From positions 1 to 23,196 of the forward strand of contig AJWJ01000379.1 of assembly GCA_000277445.1 (NCBI GenBank): a DNA stretch of 23,196 nucleotides. The letters run 5' to 3'. Under the pieces are notes generated by a model, which saw only the letters and a list, made by a program, of their open reading frames with translations, searched no databases and had not been told where the DNA came from. This stretch comes from Polysphondylium violaceum (lineage: Eukaryota > Evosea > Eumycetozoa > Dictyosteliales > Dictyosteliaceae). Every line of letters starts with the position of its first letter. Positions within the stretch are counted from its first letter, which is position 1. The position numbers and the translations under genes were made by a program. Shown one piece after another: positions 10,501 through 19,937 of this stretch.

Positions 10501-10635
10501 GATATCATTTATTCTGAACTCCCACCCGATGAAATCAACTCTGATGACGACCACGACGAATTCTATGATACCATTGAAGATAGAATCTCTGGTAGCGTGA
10601 AAAGATGTGGTAAATCATTTTACAACCAATGGTAA
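7593..10635 (+). CDS. RBR-type (RING1-IBR-RING2) E3 ubiquitin ligase, 2 exons, 986 aa
   Basis: Exon 1 (7593-7709, 39 codons) joins exon 2 (7792-10635) in phase 0 across an 82-bp GTAATA...TAG intron. RING1 starts at Cys363 (C363, C366, C380, H382, C385, C388, C409, C414). The IBR follows (C453, C455, C467 or C474, C476, C481, C484, H490, C495). RING2 covers 517-556 (CPSC...GCNHMTC...C-x4-C-x2-C). Cys530 in GCNHM is the expected catalytic Cys that carries ubiquitin as a thioester, HECT-like, before transfer. The N-terminal 110 residues look like a ubiquitin-fold domain (IYVEYEVPD...). A second stretch of similar appearance is at about 675-756, followed by an acidic patch, a charged coiled coil (about 784-824) and a UBA- or CUE-like helical tail (about 904-953). 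The RBR core is certain; the flanking domain calls are inference. It is larger than ARIH1 or parkin. Confidence 0.94.
8761..9342 (+). other. RBR supradomain with all zinc ligands and the catalytic Cys present
   Basis: Codons for residues 363-556 of the RBR ligase. RING1 contains CGHRFCNDC, and RING2 contains WTGCNHMTCSRC with the active-site Cys530 at 9262-9264. Ligand spacing is intact, so the enzyme should be active. RING1 has two extra Cys (368, 370) between ligands two and three. Confidence 0.92.
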
Positions 10636-10750
10636 ATTACATGTATTATTTAATCAAACACACCATCTACCTGCGATATGTATTCCTCGTTGGGTGTGAT
10701 TAAATATTCTTTTTTTTTTTTTTTTCCTTTTTCTTTTTTCTTTTTCTAAA

Positions 10751-10756
10751 AATAAA
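10751..10756 (+). terminator. AATAAA polyadenylation signal of the RBR ligase gene
   Basis: AATAAA 116 bases after the stop, beyond a long T/C tract (about 10710-10746). The same hexamer is not seen earlier in the 3' flank. Confidence 0.45.
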
Positions 10757-11840
10757 CACACAAATCAAATCCAAACCCATACATAGTGCATAATGCTAGT
10801 ATCTTTTTTTTACTCGAGAAATTAAAATTTTGAATTTTATTAATAATAGTTAAATCTTCAAATTTCGGGCATGCTCGCTAAACAAAGTATATTTTTATAG
10901 AAGATATATTTGATGGGAAAAGATATTTTATTAATTAATTTTTATGAAACACACAACGAAAAAAACTCGTGACATCAAAAAAAATAATATAAAAAATTTA
11001 AAAAAAAAAAATAAAAAAAAAAAACGACGCTCAACAATAAGATTATTTTTGCAAATGCAAGAACCACAGTTTCACACCAACAGCACTGCTGCCTCCTCAC
11101 ATTGCTATTCATAACCTTACTTGATTATTTATTTTTATTTACCCACATTAATATTATTTATTAAATTATTTATTCACCACATAGGCAATAATAGTTAAAA
11201 AAACAAAACAAAAAAAAGTATTTATTTCTTCTATTTTTAATTTAAATAAATCTTTTTCTCTTTATTATAATAATCGATGATATTCATCCGGATCAAATAA
11301 TAATAAAATATACACACACATATATACACTCACACACACACCAACATTTTATCCATACCCCACATATCCACACATATTACCAAATTCAATTACACCAAAA
11401 TAAGAAAGTTACCATATATATACATCTTTCTCCCCGCTTACCCACATTTAGGAGACAGAGAGAATATTTATTATTATAATAAAGTAAGTGTGTAGATTGT
11501 GTGTGTTGTTGTTTTTGTCTCTCTCTATCACTATCACTCCTCTCATATATAGTTTTTCCTCATATATATTTTCTTTATTACTCTATTGTTTCTTATAATC
11601 CTTTGGCTTCTCTTGTAAAAGGTACCTGTGTGATGATATTTTCCACTCTACTATAAAATTTTCTTTTCTTTCCCTACTTTATTCTTTACACCCCTTTCTC
11701 CTTATTCTTATTCTACTGTTATTATTAATTATATATTAACACCCACGAACATTACCCCCTCTTTACCACTTCACCAACCACATAGAGATACACTTTCACA
11801 CTACTCTAGCATTAGACAAGTGTCAATAATATAGATAACA
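10757..11840 (+). promoter_or_regulatory. 1.1-kb gene-free 5' flank of the TBC gene, rich in CA repeats on the sense strand
   Basis: No convincing open frame. The left half is A/T-rich with A runs around 10978-11025. From about 11305 to 11380 the + strand is CA-rich (ACACACACATATATACACTC, then CACACACACC and CCCCACATATCC), and 11500-11800 is pyrimidine-rich (CTCTCTCTATCAC, TTTCCCTAC). The CACACCC-type elements are the complement of the G/T-rich boxes seen upstream of the zinc-finger gene. The part near 11760-11840 is probably the mRNA leader. A 5' UTR intron (GTAAGTG at 11484) is possible but not supported. Confidence 0.5.
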
Positions 11841-14800
11841 ATGGACAAATATCAATCCTCTATATTCAAACAACTCCAACAACAACAACAACAACAACAA
11901 CACCATATCTATCATAATCAATCACAACATCAAATAAATAATAATCATAATAATAGTAGTAAACAATATAATAACCAACAACAACAACAACAACAACAAC
12001 AACTTTATAATCAACAAATATATAATAATCATAATCATCAGCATTTATCGCCACCACAAAATAATAGTCCTCAACAAAATCCTTTTATTGATTCGTCTAC
12101 TACTCTAGTCGTACCTAATAGTAACACACAACACGCATATAATTATCAACAACAACAACAACAATCACCACAAAAGCAACACTCCCATTCATTTTCAAGT
12201 TTAGTAAATGGCATAGAGAATAAGAAAAGTAATAGTACAAGCAATCTCTATAGTAATCCTCATAGCAATACTTTACCATCAACTACTAATAGAGTATATT
12301 ATCATACCCCCTCAACGCCATCAACATCAACATCTACATCATCTATAGCTCATAGTAAAACAAATAGTAATAATAATAATAATAGTAGTAGTAATAGTAA
12401 TAATCACTCATTTTCAAATATTGTTAAAGAGATAAATGTGGAAAAGAATAATACCAACAATAACAATAACAACAACAACAACATTAACAACATTAACAGC
12501 AACAACAATAATAACTCATTAAATGTACCTTCAACAACATCATCAACTATAAGCACATCAACATCACCACCTATATTTATCACTTCATATAATAAATCAC
12601 CAATGCCTTTGCCACCAACCAGATCAACACCACCATCCAATGGTGGTCAACAACAAAGTGATTTAGGACAACCATTACCATTAGCACCTTTATCAATCTC
12701 TAGTTCATCAGTATTTATTGATTATGAACACTGTGAGTTGCCACCTGGTATGCAATACTATTCATCCAATCAATCAACACCCAATTCACATAGTGGTAAT
12801 AGTTCACCAAAAGTACAACCAATATCTACTACTGCCACCAACATTCCCCATAGAAATGTTTTAAACGAATCTTATCCATCTTTTAGTAGAACTCATAAAA
12901 GATATAGTTCAACTTCAGCAGTACATGACTATCAGAACAACCATCATCAAAATAAATCTGATCCATTCAATATACCATCAAAGAATAATAGTCAAAGTAA
13001 TTCACCCAATACAGTTTCCCAATCGCCATTAAAGTCAAAGTTCTTTAAAGTTATTTCCTCTGTAAAAAGTCTCCAACCCCAAGTGGATTCATTGCTCAAA
13101 GATCTTTCATTTAAGAGTCCATCAAATATCCCCATGTCTACCTCCCACAGTAACAATGGTGCCGATTGTCATGAAATATCTTCAATCAATTCATCATTAT
13201 CATCATCTCCAACTCAATCTCTACCACCATCAAAATCACCATCACCAACTCCATCTAATGCCTCAAACAATAATAACAATATTAAATGGAATAATAATAA
13301 GAAAATGGAATCACCAAAACATGATAGTGGCGACCATTTTTATTCTTACTATGGTGTAAATAATAATGAAAAAGATGATGATCAAAAAAGCCAATGCTCA
13401 ACCAATTCAGCTTCTGGATCTCCAACAAAATCATTGGATAGTGATGATTTTGAAGAGTTGATAATATCATCAAAAAGAGATTCCCCAACTACTACAAACA
13501 ATAGTCATCATAATCATAGTAGTGGAAGTGAGTCTTCATCTCCAAACTTTACTTTTAAATCAAATATCCTAAATCAAGTTTCATCACAACAAAAGAAAAA
13601 GAATGAAGATAACCATCATCATAATCATAAAACTACAACCACCACCACAAATGGTTATCATCATAAAAATAACAATAATCATTTATCATCTCCAAATACA
13701 CATAAAAAATCACATTCATATCCAAATATTTCAAATGATTTTGATTCACCAACGATATCATCGAAAGCCATCAAAGAAGATATTTTATTACAAAGATTCA
13801 AACCATTACCACCTGTACCATTTAATCAACTCAATCCATCAAATCAACCACAACAATCACTTTCAGCGTCTAATGATAATAACAACAAGAAATTTATAAA
13901 CAACTATAAAAAATTATCAAACATCTTGCAAATGCTTTCATTTAAAGATCAAAATAGCCATAGTAATATATCCTATCCAACGAGTGAAATTGAAAAATAT
14001 AAAAAAGATTTCTCTGATTACTTATCAGAATATGGTGACAAAATTAAAATATTTCAACATATTGATTGGCATTTGGAACAAAATATTGTAAATATTGATG
14101 TAATTAAATTACTTGGAAATCATTATGGTTTTTCAGATGCTTCAAGAGCAACTTCATGGATGTTATTAAATGGTTATTTACCTTCAAATACTTCTCAAAG
14201 AGCATCGGTTTTAAATCAAAAAAGATTTCAGTATGTATATATTTAATTTTAAAATAATTACTATTTTATTAACATTAATATCTATTTTATTTTTACTATT
14301 ATATAGATATAAAAATTTGGTTAAAAAATATTTTGGTGATGAACACAAATCCATTATATTTAATGATAATAGTAGTAATCAAAATAATAATAATAATAAT
14401 AATAATAATAGTAATAATATAGGAGTTTCTTTGGAAGATTCTTCTGAATTAAAACAACATAATAATAATCGTAAATTAATAGGAAATGTAATGAGTGAAT
14501 TATTTACAAGTATGCAAAATGTAAATCAGGAAGCCGATTCAAAGAAATTTGAAAATTTAATTCAACAAGTTCATGTAGATGTAATTCGTACTAGACCAGA
14601 TGGATTTGTTGGACTTTTTGAATTAAAAGAAATTGAAGACATGTTAAAACGTATTCTTTCGATATGGTCATTGGAGAACACTGATCTCTCTTACTTTCAA
14701 GGTCTTAATGATTTGATTTGTCCATTTTTAATTGTTTTCCTCGATCAAGAGGTTAAAATCTTTAATGATATTACCAATGTTTCCTATCCAAATCTATCGG

Positions 14801-15402
14801 AACAACAATATTGCAAGAAACAAGAAATTTTCAAATTGGAAAAGATGTTGGGTGATGGTATGGCTATTGTTGAACTCAAAGAATGTGGCAAAGTAACTCC
14901 ATTACTATCACGTGTAGAGGCCGATGTTTATTGGTGCATTAGTAATCTTATGAAATCAATTAAACACTATGCATCTAATACTGGTTGTGGTCTTCCCGCC
15001 GAAGGTATGATGAAAAAACTTGAACTCTTGGTAAGAGAATCAAATCCCGATCTTTATAAACATTTCCAAGCCAAAGATATCGATTTTAGTCATTTTTCAT
15101 TTAGATGGATGGTTTGTTTTTTAACGAGAGATTTTAACATAGAAACTGGAATTCAATTATGGGACCACTACTTTTGTGATGCAGAGGGCGAAGGGTTTTC
15201 ATTCCTTCATATATGTTTTTGTTCCTCTCTTCTCTCACTTTGGACTGATAATTTGTTAAAGAAAGATTTTATGGAACTTGTCCAATATCTTCAAAAACCA
15301 CCTTCTTTGGAATTTAACCATTCAAATCTACAGTCCCTATTGAAAGATGCCTTGAGTACAAAACAGAAATACCGTGACCTTTTAGCTCGACAATCATTTT
15401 AA
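11841..15402 (+). CDS. TBC1D22/Gyp1-type Rab GTPase-activating protein, 2 exons, 1161 aa
   Basis: Exon 1 (11841-14230) joins exon 2 (14307-15402) through a 76-bp GTATGT...TAG intron, giving 3486 nt in frame. The TBC domain begins near residue 775 (SWMLLNGYLPSN) and runs to about 1150. The arginine finger is Arg891 in HVDVIRTRP and the glutamine finger is Gln928 in YFQGLNDL, so both catalytic residues of TBC Rab-GAPs are present. The rest (EADVYWC, FSFRWM, IQLWDHYF, EGFSFLHI) follows human TBC1D22 closely. This family stimulates GTP hydrolysis by Rabs at the Golgi and endosomes; the substrate Rab cannot be told from sequence. Residues 1-770 are disordered Gln, Asn, Ser, Pro and His-rich sequence, far longer than in animal members. 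An Asn-rich insert splits the domain start from the Arg-finger motif. Confidence 0.93.
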
Positions 15403-15457
15403 AATCATCTCTTTGATGACCAAGTAATATTGTTTTTTTTTTTTTTTTACTCCAAGG

Positions 15458-15463
15458 AATAAA
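15458..15463 (+). terminator. AATAAA polyadenylation signal of the TBC gene
   Basis: AATAAA 55 bases after the TAA stop, following an 18-base T run. A second T run follows at about 15481. Confidence 0.55.
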
Positions 15464-16575
15464 CCTTTAACCTAGCTTCGTTTTTTTTTTTTTTTTTCTA
15501 AATCTAAGCTCAGATGTTTTTTTATCTTCACTTAAATTTAATGATCTATAGTCCTATAATAGAATAATAAACTTAGTCCTATAAATTATTATTTGGATAT
15601 CAAAATTTTATGAATAAGGAATAAATTCAATTGAAAAAAAAAAAAAGAAATGGGTAATTATTTGAATAAAATACTAAAAGTAGAAGACATGTCTTGATTG
15701 AAATTAATAGAGAGAGAGTTTCTGACGTTTATTTAGTATGTTTAATATTTTGGATAAAAGATATATAAAGTAAAAACACGGGTTTTTTTTAATTATAGAT
15801 TTTATGTGCCAAAACCTGGGATCAAATCATTAAAAGTTTTATCAATCAGGTACTCTCGAGACTAATGCTTGACATTTTGCTTTACTGATTGACCTTGCTG
15901 GGGAAACTGCAGAAGGGGAAAATCCTAAAGGAGGTCCACGAGGTCATATGGGATCCAGTAGTCTCAATGACCCAGGCAAGATCCAACAAGTCTGAAAAAG
16001 CTATCAAAACCATTAATGTTGGGAAATGCGGCCGAAAAACTTTCGAAAATTTGTCGTGGTAATTCAAGAACCAGCTACAAACTCCAATGCTTATGCCTTA
16101 ATTATTAGCTATTATTTGAAAGATTTATCGAACAATAATTTAAAGGAGATTTCAACTGGAGTAAGTTGAACAATGGTCACAAATTTTCAAAATAGTGTGC
16201 TAAAGATCTTTCATTGGAGTGGCCAGAATCTATTGGCTCACCACTGGATGACCTTCCTTCACTAAAAGCAAACAAATGAAACCTCTTAGTCCTGATCATC
16301 CCTCCTCTTTCCTTTTAAAAAATAACCAATTAGAAATAAATAAATATTTGGATTTCATAAATTTTTTAAATCAATGCAGGATAAAACTAAACAGAGTTAA
16401 TTCTGCTATTTCTGCATACAATTAACATATTGGACATATCAGAGGATTCGACGGTTTTGAATATTTGACAATCGTAAAAGGAAATTAATAAAGTGGTAAT
16501 TTAAAGATATCTTGATTGTAAAAAATATATTGATGATTTTAAGTTTAAAAAAGTATAAAAAGATTGAAAAATCAT
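15464..16575. other. Convergent intergenic region with an anomalous high-G+C island
   Basis: About 1.1 kb between two genes that point toward each other. Most of it is ordinary A/T-rich spacer. The centre (about 15800-16300) differs: by hand count 77 of 180 bases in 15841-16020 and 27 of 60 in 16201-16260 are G or C (43-45%). That exceeds the flanking spacer and even the neighbouring exons. It holds short open stretches on both strands but no intact gene. It looks like a decayed insertion of foreign or mobile origin; I could not name the family. Confidence 0.6.
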
Positions 16576-16581
16576 TTTATT
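16576..16581 (-). terminator. AATAAA polyadenylation signal of the CCCH zinc-finger gene
   Basis: TTTATT on the + strand, so AATAAA on the minus strand, about 180 bases after the stop codon of the zinc-finger gene. The inferred 3' UTR contains three AUUUA pentamers (+ strand 16678-16682, 16714-16718, 16720-16724). Confidence 0.5.
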
Positions 16582-16758
16582 GTATACAATGTTGTTGTTG
16601 TTTATAAATACTAATTTTTTTTTTTTCTATACAGTATGAAAACATTATATAATGTAAAAATACACATTTGCACCAAATAAATGATCTATGTTTTTTGATT
16701 TTTGTTTTTTTTCTAAATTTAAATAAAATTTTTGTAAAAAATAATTTAAAAAGGTTAA

Positions 16759-17892
16759 TTAAACATTCCAATTTGGATTGGTTGAACAAATAGTTTTAAA
16801 GATAGCTAATCTTTTTGATTCTTTTGGAATTGGTAGAGAAGATTTTAAAGGATTCATAGAGGGATTTGCTTGTTCAGCGCCATCAGTATTCCAAGTATTT
16901 GTCCAGTGAACTGAATTTGGTCTTGGAATTGGTTGAGATTGGTTTAATGTCATGGGTGTTTGTAATTGAGGTGAAGAGTGTTGTCTAATCATTTGTGGAA
17001 TGACTCTAGCACTTGGAATACTATTGAGGATTGGTGTATTTTGATTTGAAACCAATTCATTTAGTGGAACAGGAGTTGATTGACTAGTTGGTGATGTGGA
17101 TGCACTACTATTATTACTGCCACCATTCAAGAGACTATTATTTAAACTTGCAAAATCTGGATCTCTGGTGTGAATAAATCTACAACGTGAACCATATGGA
17201 CAACTGCCAACAGAGTGGAAGGTTTTACAGGTTTCAGTTTTGTATTTTGGATGTCTCATCACTGGTCTGAGTTCATCTCTTCCATGGGCAAATTGACATT
17301 TAGTACCATATCTACAAATACCAGTTTCTGCAAAGGATCTGCATAATTCAGTTTTATATCTGCTTTGACCAGTGATTTCATCTTCAATATCTTCTTGTTG
17401 ATCTTGTGCTTCTTTTTCATTGATTTGATCTTGATCAAGAGCAGAAGAGGTGATTGAAAGATTTTGAAGTTGTTTGAGAATGTGAGTTGGTGGTTGGATG
17501 TTGTCTTCACTATAGGCCTTAACCAAACTCTTTCTCTTGTTTGGTAAAGCAGAGATGGCAGATTCACTAGAATTTGATAACCAATTTGATTCAACTTGAT
17601 TTGAAATATTTATAAACTGTGAATTTTTAATTGAAGTTGGAACACGTTGTTGTTGTTGTTGTTGTTGTTGCATTTGTAATTGTTGACTAATTGGTGTATC
17701 AAAACCGATTGGATTACTCTTTAAAGAATTGAAATTCATATTACTGTTGGTATTGTTATTGGTATTGGTGTTGGATTGTTGAGTGTTTGGATCCCAAAGA
17801 CCACCACTTGACTTTTTATTCATCATCCAAAGATCATAACCAGAATTGGAGTTTGATGTATTAAAAAATGAAGAATTTGATATTTCTGTCAT
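16759..17892 (-). CDS. Tristetraprolin/TIS11-type tandem CCCH zinc-finger mRNA-decay protein, 377 aa
   Basis: A single open frame starting at the ATG at 17892. Two zinc fingers, C184-x8-C-x5-C-x3-H203 and C222-x8-C-x5-C-x3-H241, have the exact TIS11 spacing and an 18-residue linker. Each is introduced by the family lead-in (RYKTEL, KYKTET). TIS11/TTP proteins bind UAUUUAU-type AU-rich elements and recruit the CCR4-NOT deadenylase. Here residues 360-368 (KRLAIFKTI) near the C-terminus resemble the animal CNOT1-binding motif RRLPIFxRI. Residues 303-308 (RQHSSP) fit the R-x-x-S-x-P pattern of a 14-3-3 site. The N-terminus has a Gln run (about 75-82) and Asn/Ser-rich disorder. The protein probably acts in the cytoplasm on mRNA stability. 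No intron is needed. Confidence 0.94.
   Translation of the reverse strand: MTEISNSSFFNTSNSNSGYDLWMMNKKSSGGLWDPNTQQSNTNTNNNTNSNMNFNSLKSNPIGFDTPISQQLQMQQQQQQQQRVPTSIKNSQFINISNQVESNWLSNSSESAISALPNKRKSLVKAYSEDNIQPPTHILKQLQNLSITSSALDQDQINEKEAQDQQEDIEDEITGQSRYKTELCRSFAETGICRYGTKCQFAHGRDELRPVMRHPKYKTETCKTFHSVGSCPYGSRCRFIHTRDPDFASLNNSLLNGGSNNSSASTSPTSQSTPVPLNELVSNQNTPILNSIPSARVIPQMIRQHSSPQLQTPMTLNQSQPIPRPNSVHWTNTWNTDGAEQANPSMNPLKSSLPIPKESKRLAIFKTICSTNPNWNV
16786..16815 (-). other. Putative CNOT1-interacting motif at the C-terminus of the zinc-finger protein
   Basis: Residues 360-369, [10 protein letters not shown]. Vertebrate TTP and its paralogues end in a motif of the form RRLPIFxRIS that docks on CNOT1. 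Arg, Leu, Ile, Phe and the later Ile are kept here; Pro is replaced by Ala. It lies 8 to 17 residues from the end, as in animals. The match is by eye, and the binding role is inferred. Confidence 0.7.
17164..17343 (-). other. Tandem CCCH zinc-finger RNA-binding domain
   Basis: Codons for residues 184-243. Both fingers are C-x8-C-x5-C-x3-H. The RYGTKC/CPYGSRC and QFAH/RFIH segments match the residues that stack between AU-rich RNA bases in TIS11d. This supports the UAUUUAU-type specificity inferred for the protein. Confidence 0.93.
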
Positions 17893-18312
17893 TGTGTTGT
17901 TGAGTGTATATTATTATTCTTATTATTATAACAAAAAATAAAAAAGGATTTATAGGGAAGTATAAATGAGGAAACCAAATGAAAAAAAAAAATTATATAT
18001 AAAGAGGAGGTATTTTTTTTTCTTTTTGTGTGTGGTGTGAAAGTATTATAAAATACTTTTTTGTTGTTATAATATAACAAATAAAAAATATAGAAACAGA
18101 GGATTGGATATATAAAAAAGAAAATTGAAAAACAAAAAATAAAAAGATTTAAAATTTATATAAAAATTATTAATAGATGACTAATAATAATTGGAGGATA
18201 TTAATATACTACTACTACTCTACGCAAAGACACAAAAATGAGCCAAGGCTATTTGCAAAATGTGTGTAGGTGTATGTTTGGCTTGAAAGTTGTTGTTGGT
18301 GTTGTTGTTTTG

Positions 18313-18343
18313 AAATAAATAAATAATAAATAAATAAATAAAT
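18313..18343. repeat. (AAAT)n microsatellite, AUUUA array on the minus strand
   Basis: An AAAT-unit array with one AAT slip. On the sense strand of the zinc-finger gene it reads as overlapping AUUUA/UAUUUAU motifs. Confidence 0.9.
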
Positions 18344-18396
18344 TATAGTATAGATGAGAAATAGATTTTCTGGTAGTTATTAAATATGTTTTGTTT

Positions 18397-18467
18397 GTGT
18401 AGGTGTGTGTGGGTGAATTTTAAAATTATTTGTGTGGGTGTAAAAATTTGGTGTGGGGTGGTGTTTG
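18397..18467. promoter_or_regulatory. Cluster of G-box-like elements, about 0.5 kb upstream of the zinc-finger ATG
   Basis: Within 71 bases the + strand has GTGTAGGTGTGTGTGGGTG, TGTGTGGGTG (18431-18440) and GGTGTGGGGTGGTGTTTG (18450-18467). Such G/T-rich boxes are the known type of target for the Dictyostelium G-box binding factor in cAMP-induced developmental genes. Assignment is by resemblance only. Confidence 0.45.
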
Positions 18468-18614
18468 TTGATAAGAGTTATAACAGTGATGAATGATGAT
18501 TATTGTTTAGGAGAAAGAAAAAGAAAAAAAGTTTTATATGAAAAATATATAGTATATGTTAGATATGTGGTTGAGGAGGGGGAGAAGGAAAAAAAAAAGA
18601 GTTTTTAAAACTAG

Positions 18615-18646
18615 ATAAATAATAAATAAATAAATAAATAAATAAT
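18615..18646. repeat. (AAAT)n microsatellite, AUUUA array on the minus strand
   Basis: Same unit and orientation as the array at 18313-18343, again with an AAT slip near its left end, suggesting either shared origin or the same slippage process. Confidence 0.9.
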
Positions 18647-18993
18647 TGGACTACACGGTCAATTGACGACGTTGGTGTGTAGGTTTGATGATTTCTTGCT
18701 TTGAGGAAAAAAAAAAAAACTAGTTGTTGGATATTTTGTTTTTGGTGTGAATGACAGAGTGTGGAGACTGATACAGTGATTTTTGTTTTTCTTCTTTTGG
18801 TTAAAAACTATTATTTCTTATTGTTGTTATTATAGTTCATATGATATTTAAACATAATAAATATTAAAATAGTTAAAACGGGATGGGGATTTAAATAAAA
18901 AAATAAATTATAAAAGGGTGTTGAACGGAGTATACTGCTTATATCTATCTGGTTTGGATAATTAAAATACCAATAATTTAATTAAAAGAAGTT

Positions 18994-19016
18994 GATGTGG
19001 TGTGGTGATGGGTTGG
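18994..19016. promoter_or_regulatory. G-box-like element
   Basis: Two overlapping GTGGTGTGGTGATGGGTTGG-like units in 23 bases, in the same orientation as the cluster at 18397-18467. Further single boxes lie at 19164-19175 (TTGTGTGGGTGA) and 19241-19260 (an AGGG-rich run ending GGGTGTGTT). Confidence 0.4.
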
Positions 19017-19074
19017 TAAAATTAAAAAAAAGAGTGTTAGTATTACGATTATTCCGATCAGTAACAACAAGAAC

Positions 19075-19098
19075 CAACAACAACAACAACAACAACAA
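19075..19098. repeat. (CAA)8 microsatellite
   Basis: Eight CAA units on the + strand, opposite in strand to the other CA-rich sequence of this flank, and not within a usable open frame. A TTG array of similar type is at about 20284-20300. Confidence 0.9.
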
Positions 19099-19605
19099 AC
19101 AATAGCAGTAATAATATTTAAAATATTATGTATACTATTATTATGGAAGGTAGAGTTGCAAGATTGTGTGGGTGATTGATGGAAAATGATATAGTAGGTC
19201 GTAGGCAGAATTTAGTTGCTTTAATTAAATTATTTAAAGTAGGGAGGGGGAGGGTGTGTTTTAAAACACTCACTCACCCATACTAAAAGGAACATATAAA
19301 GTTTTTATTCCCTGTTTACTCTTTTGCTTTACCTACTACACTTTTCTATTTTACAATCTTATGCAAATTATCCAAGTTTATTATTACTACTATTATGATT
19401 TAAAAGATGGTGTGTTGTTGGTTGTTTTTTGTTTTTTATATATACATACAAGTTTTTGTATAAAAAATAAAGATTTGATTTTTTGTGTTGCTTATATAAA
19501 CTTGTCGTAGAAAAGTGTGTGAGTGTGTTTGTTGATTCTCTTGAGATGTAGGGGTATTTCTTGATTATAAAGTCTTGGGACTGTGTGTGGTAAATTACTA
19601 GTAGT

Positions 19606-19631
19606 ATAATAAATAAATAAATAAATAAATA
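19606..19631. repeat. (AAAT)n microsatellite, AUUUA array on the minus strand
   Basis: Third AAAT array of the flank, about 1.7 kb upstream of the zinc-finger ATG. Confidence 0.9.
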
Positions 19632-19712
19632 GAGTTAGAGATTTGAAAACTTGTTAATAGTTATAATTCATCTTTTTGTGATGTGAATGTTTGTAAAAAA
19701 AATAAAATAAAT

Positions 19713-19729
19713 AGGGAAGGAAAGAAAAA

Positions 19730-19761
<32 letters not shown>

Positions 19762-19765
19762 AAAG
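19713..19765. repeat. 53-base homopurine tract (mostly A)
   Basis: Purines only on the + strand, with two long A runs separated by a single G. It is a pyrimidine tract on the sense strand of the zinc-finger gene. Such tracts exclude nucleosomes and are common in Dictyostelium spacers. Confidence 0.9.
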
Positions 19766-19937
19766 TAACTTGTTTTGATAGGTAGAGGGTGACTGATAAT
19801 GGTATTGTGCGCAGTGTACACTCACACTATCTGTGTGTGTGTTTCTGTGCATGTGAGAAATAATATTATTATTTTAATAATCGACAACCATCTATCTGAT
19901 TTTTGATTCTACTGTCATTATTGGCACACACAGCATG

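Noticed and set aside
11484-11631. Possible 5' UTR intron of the TBC gene (GTAAGTG ... AAAAG)
   Set aside because: Plausible signals, but such pairs are common in A/T-rich spacer and no coding frame constrains the model.
15882-16067. 61-codon minus-strand open frame in the high-G+C island
   Set aside because: Short, no recognised domain, and the island has comparable short stretches in other frames. Treated as part of a decayed insertion.
16772-16787. 16-base match (TTTGGATTGGTTGAAC) between the zinc-finger gene's last codons and 22804-22819 on the other strand
   Set aside because: Short and isolated, with no similarity beyond it. A chance match is plausible in biased sequence of this length.
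19075-19098. CAA array as sign of a poly-Gln gene on the + strand
   Set aside because: No long open frame surrounds it; best read as a microsatellite.
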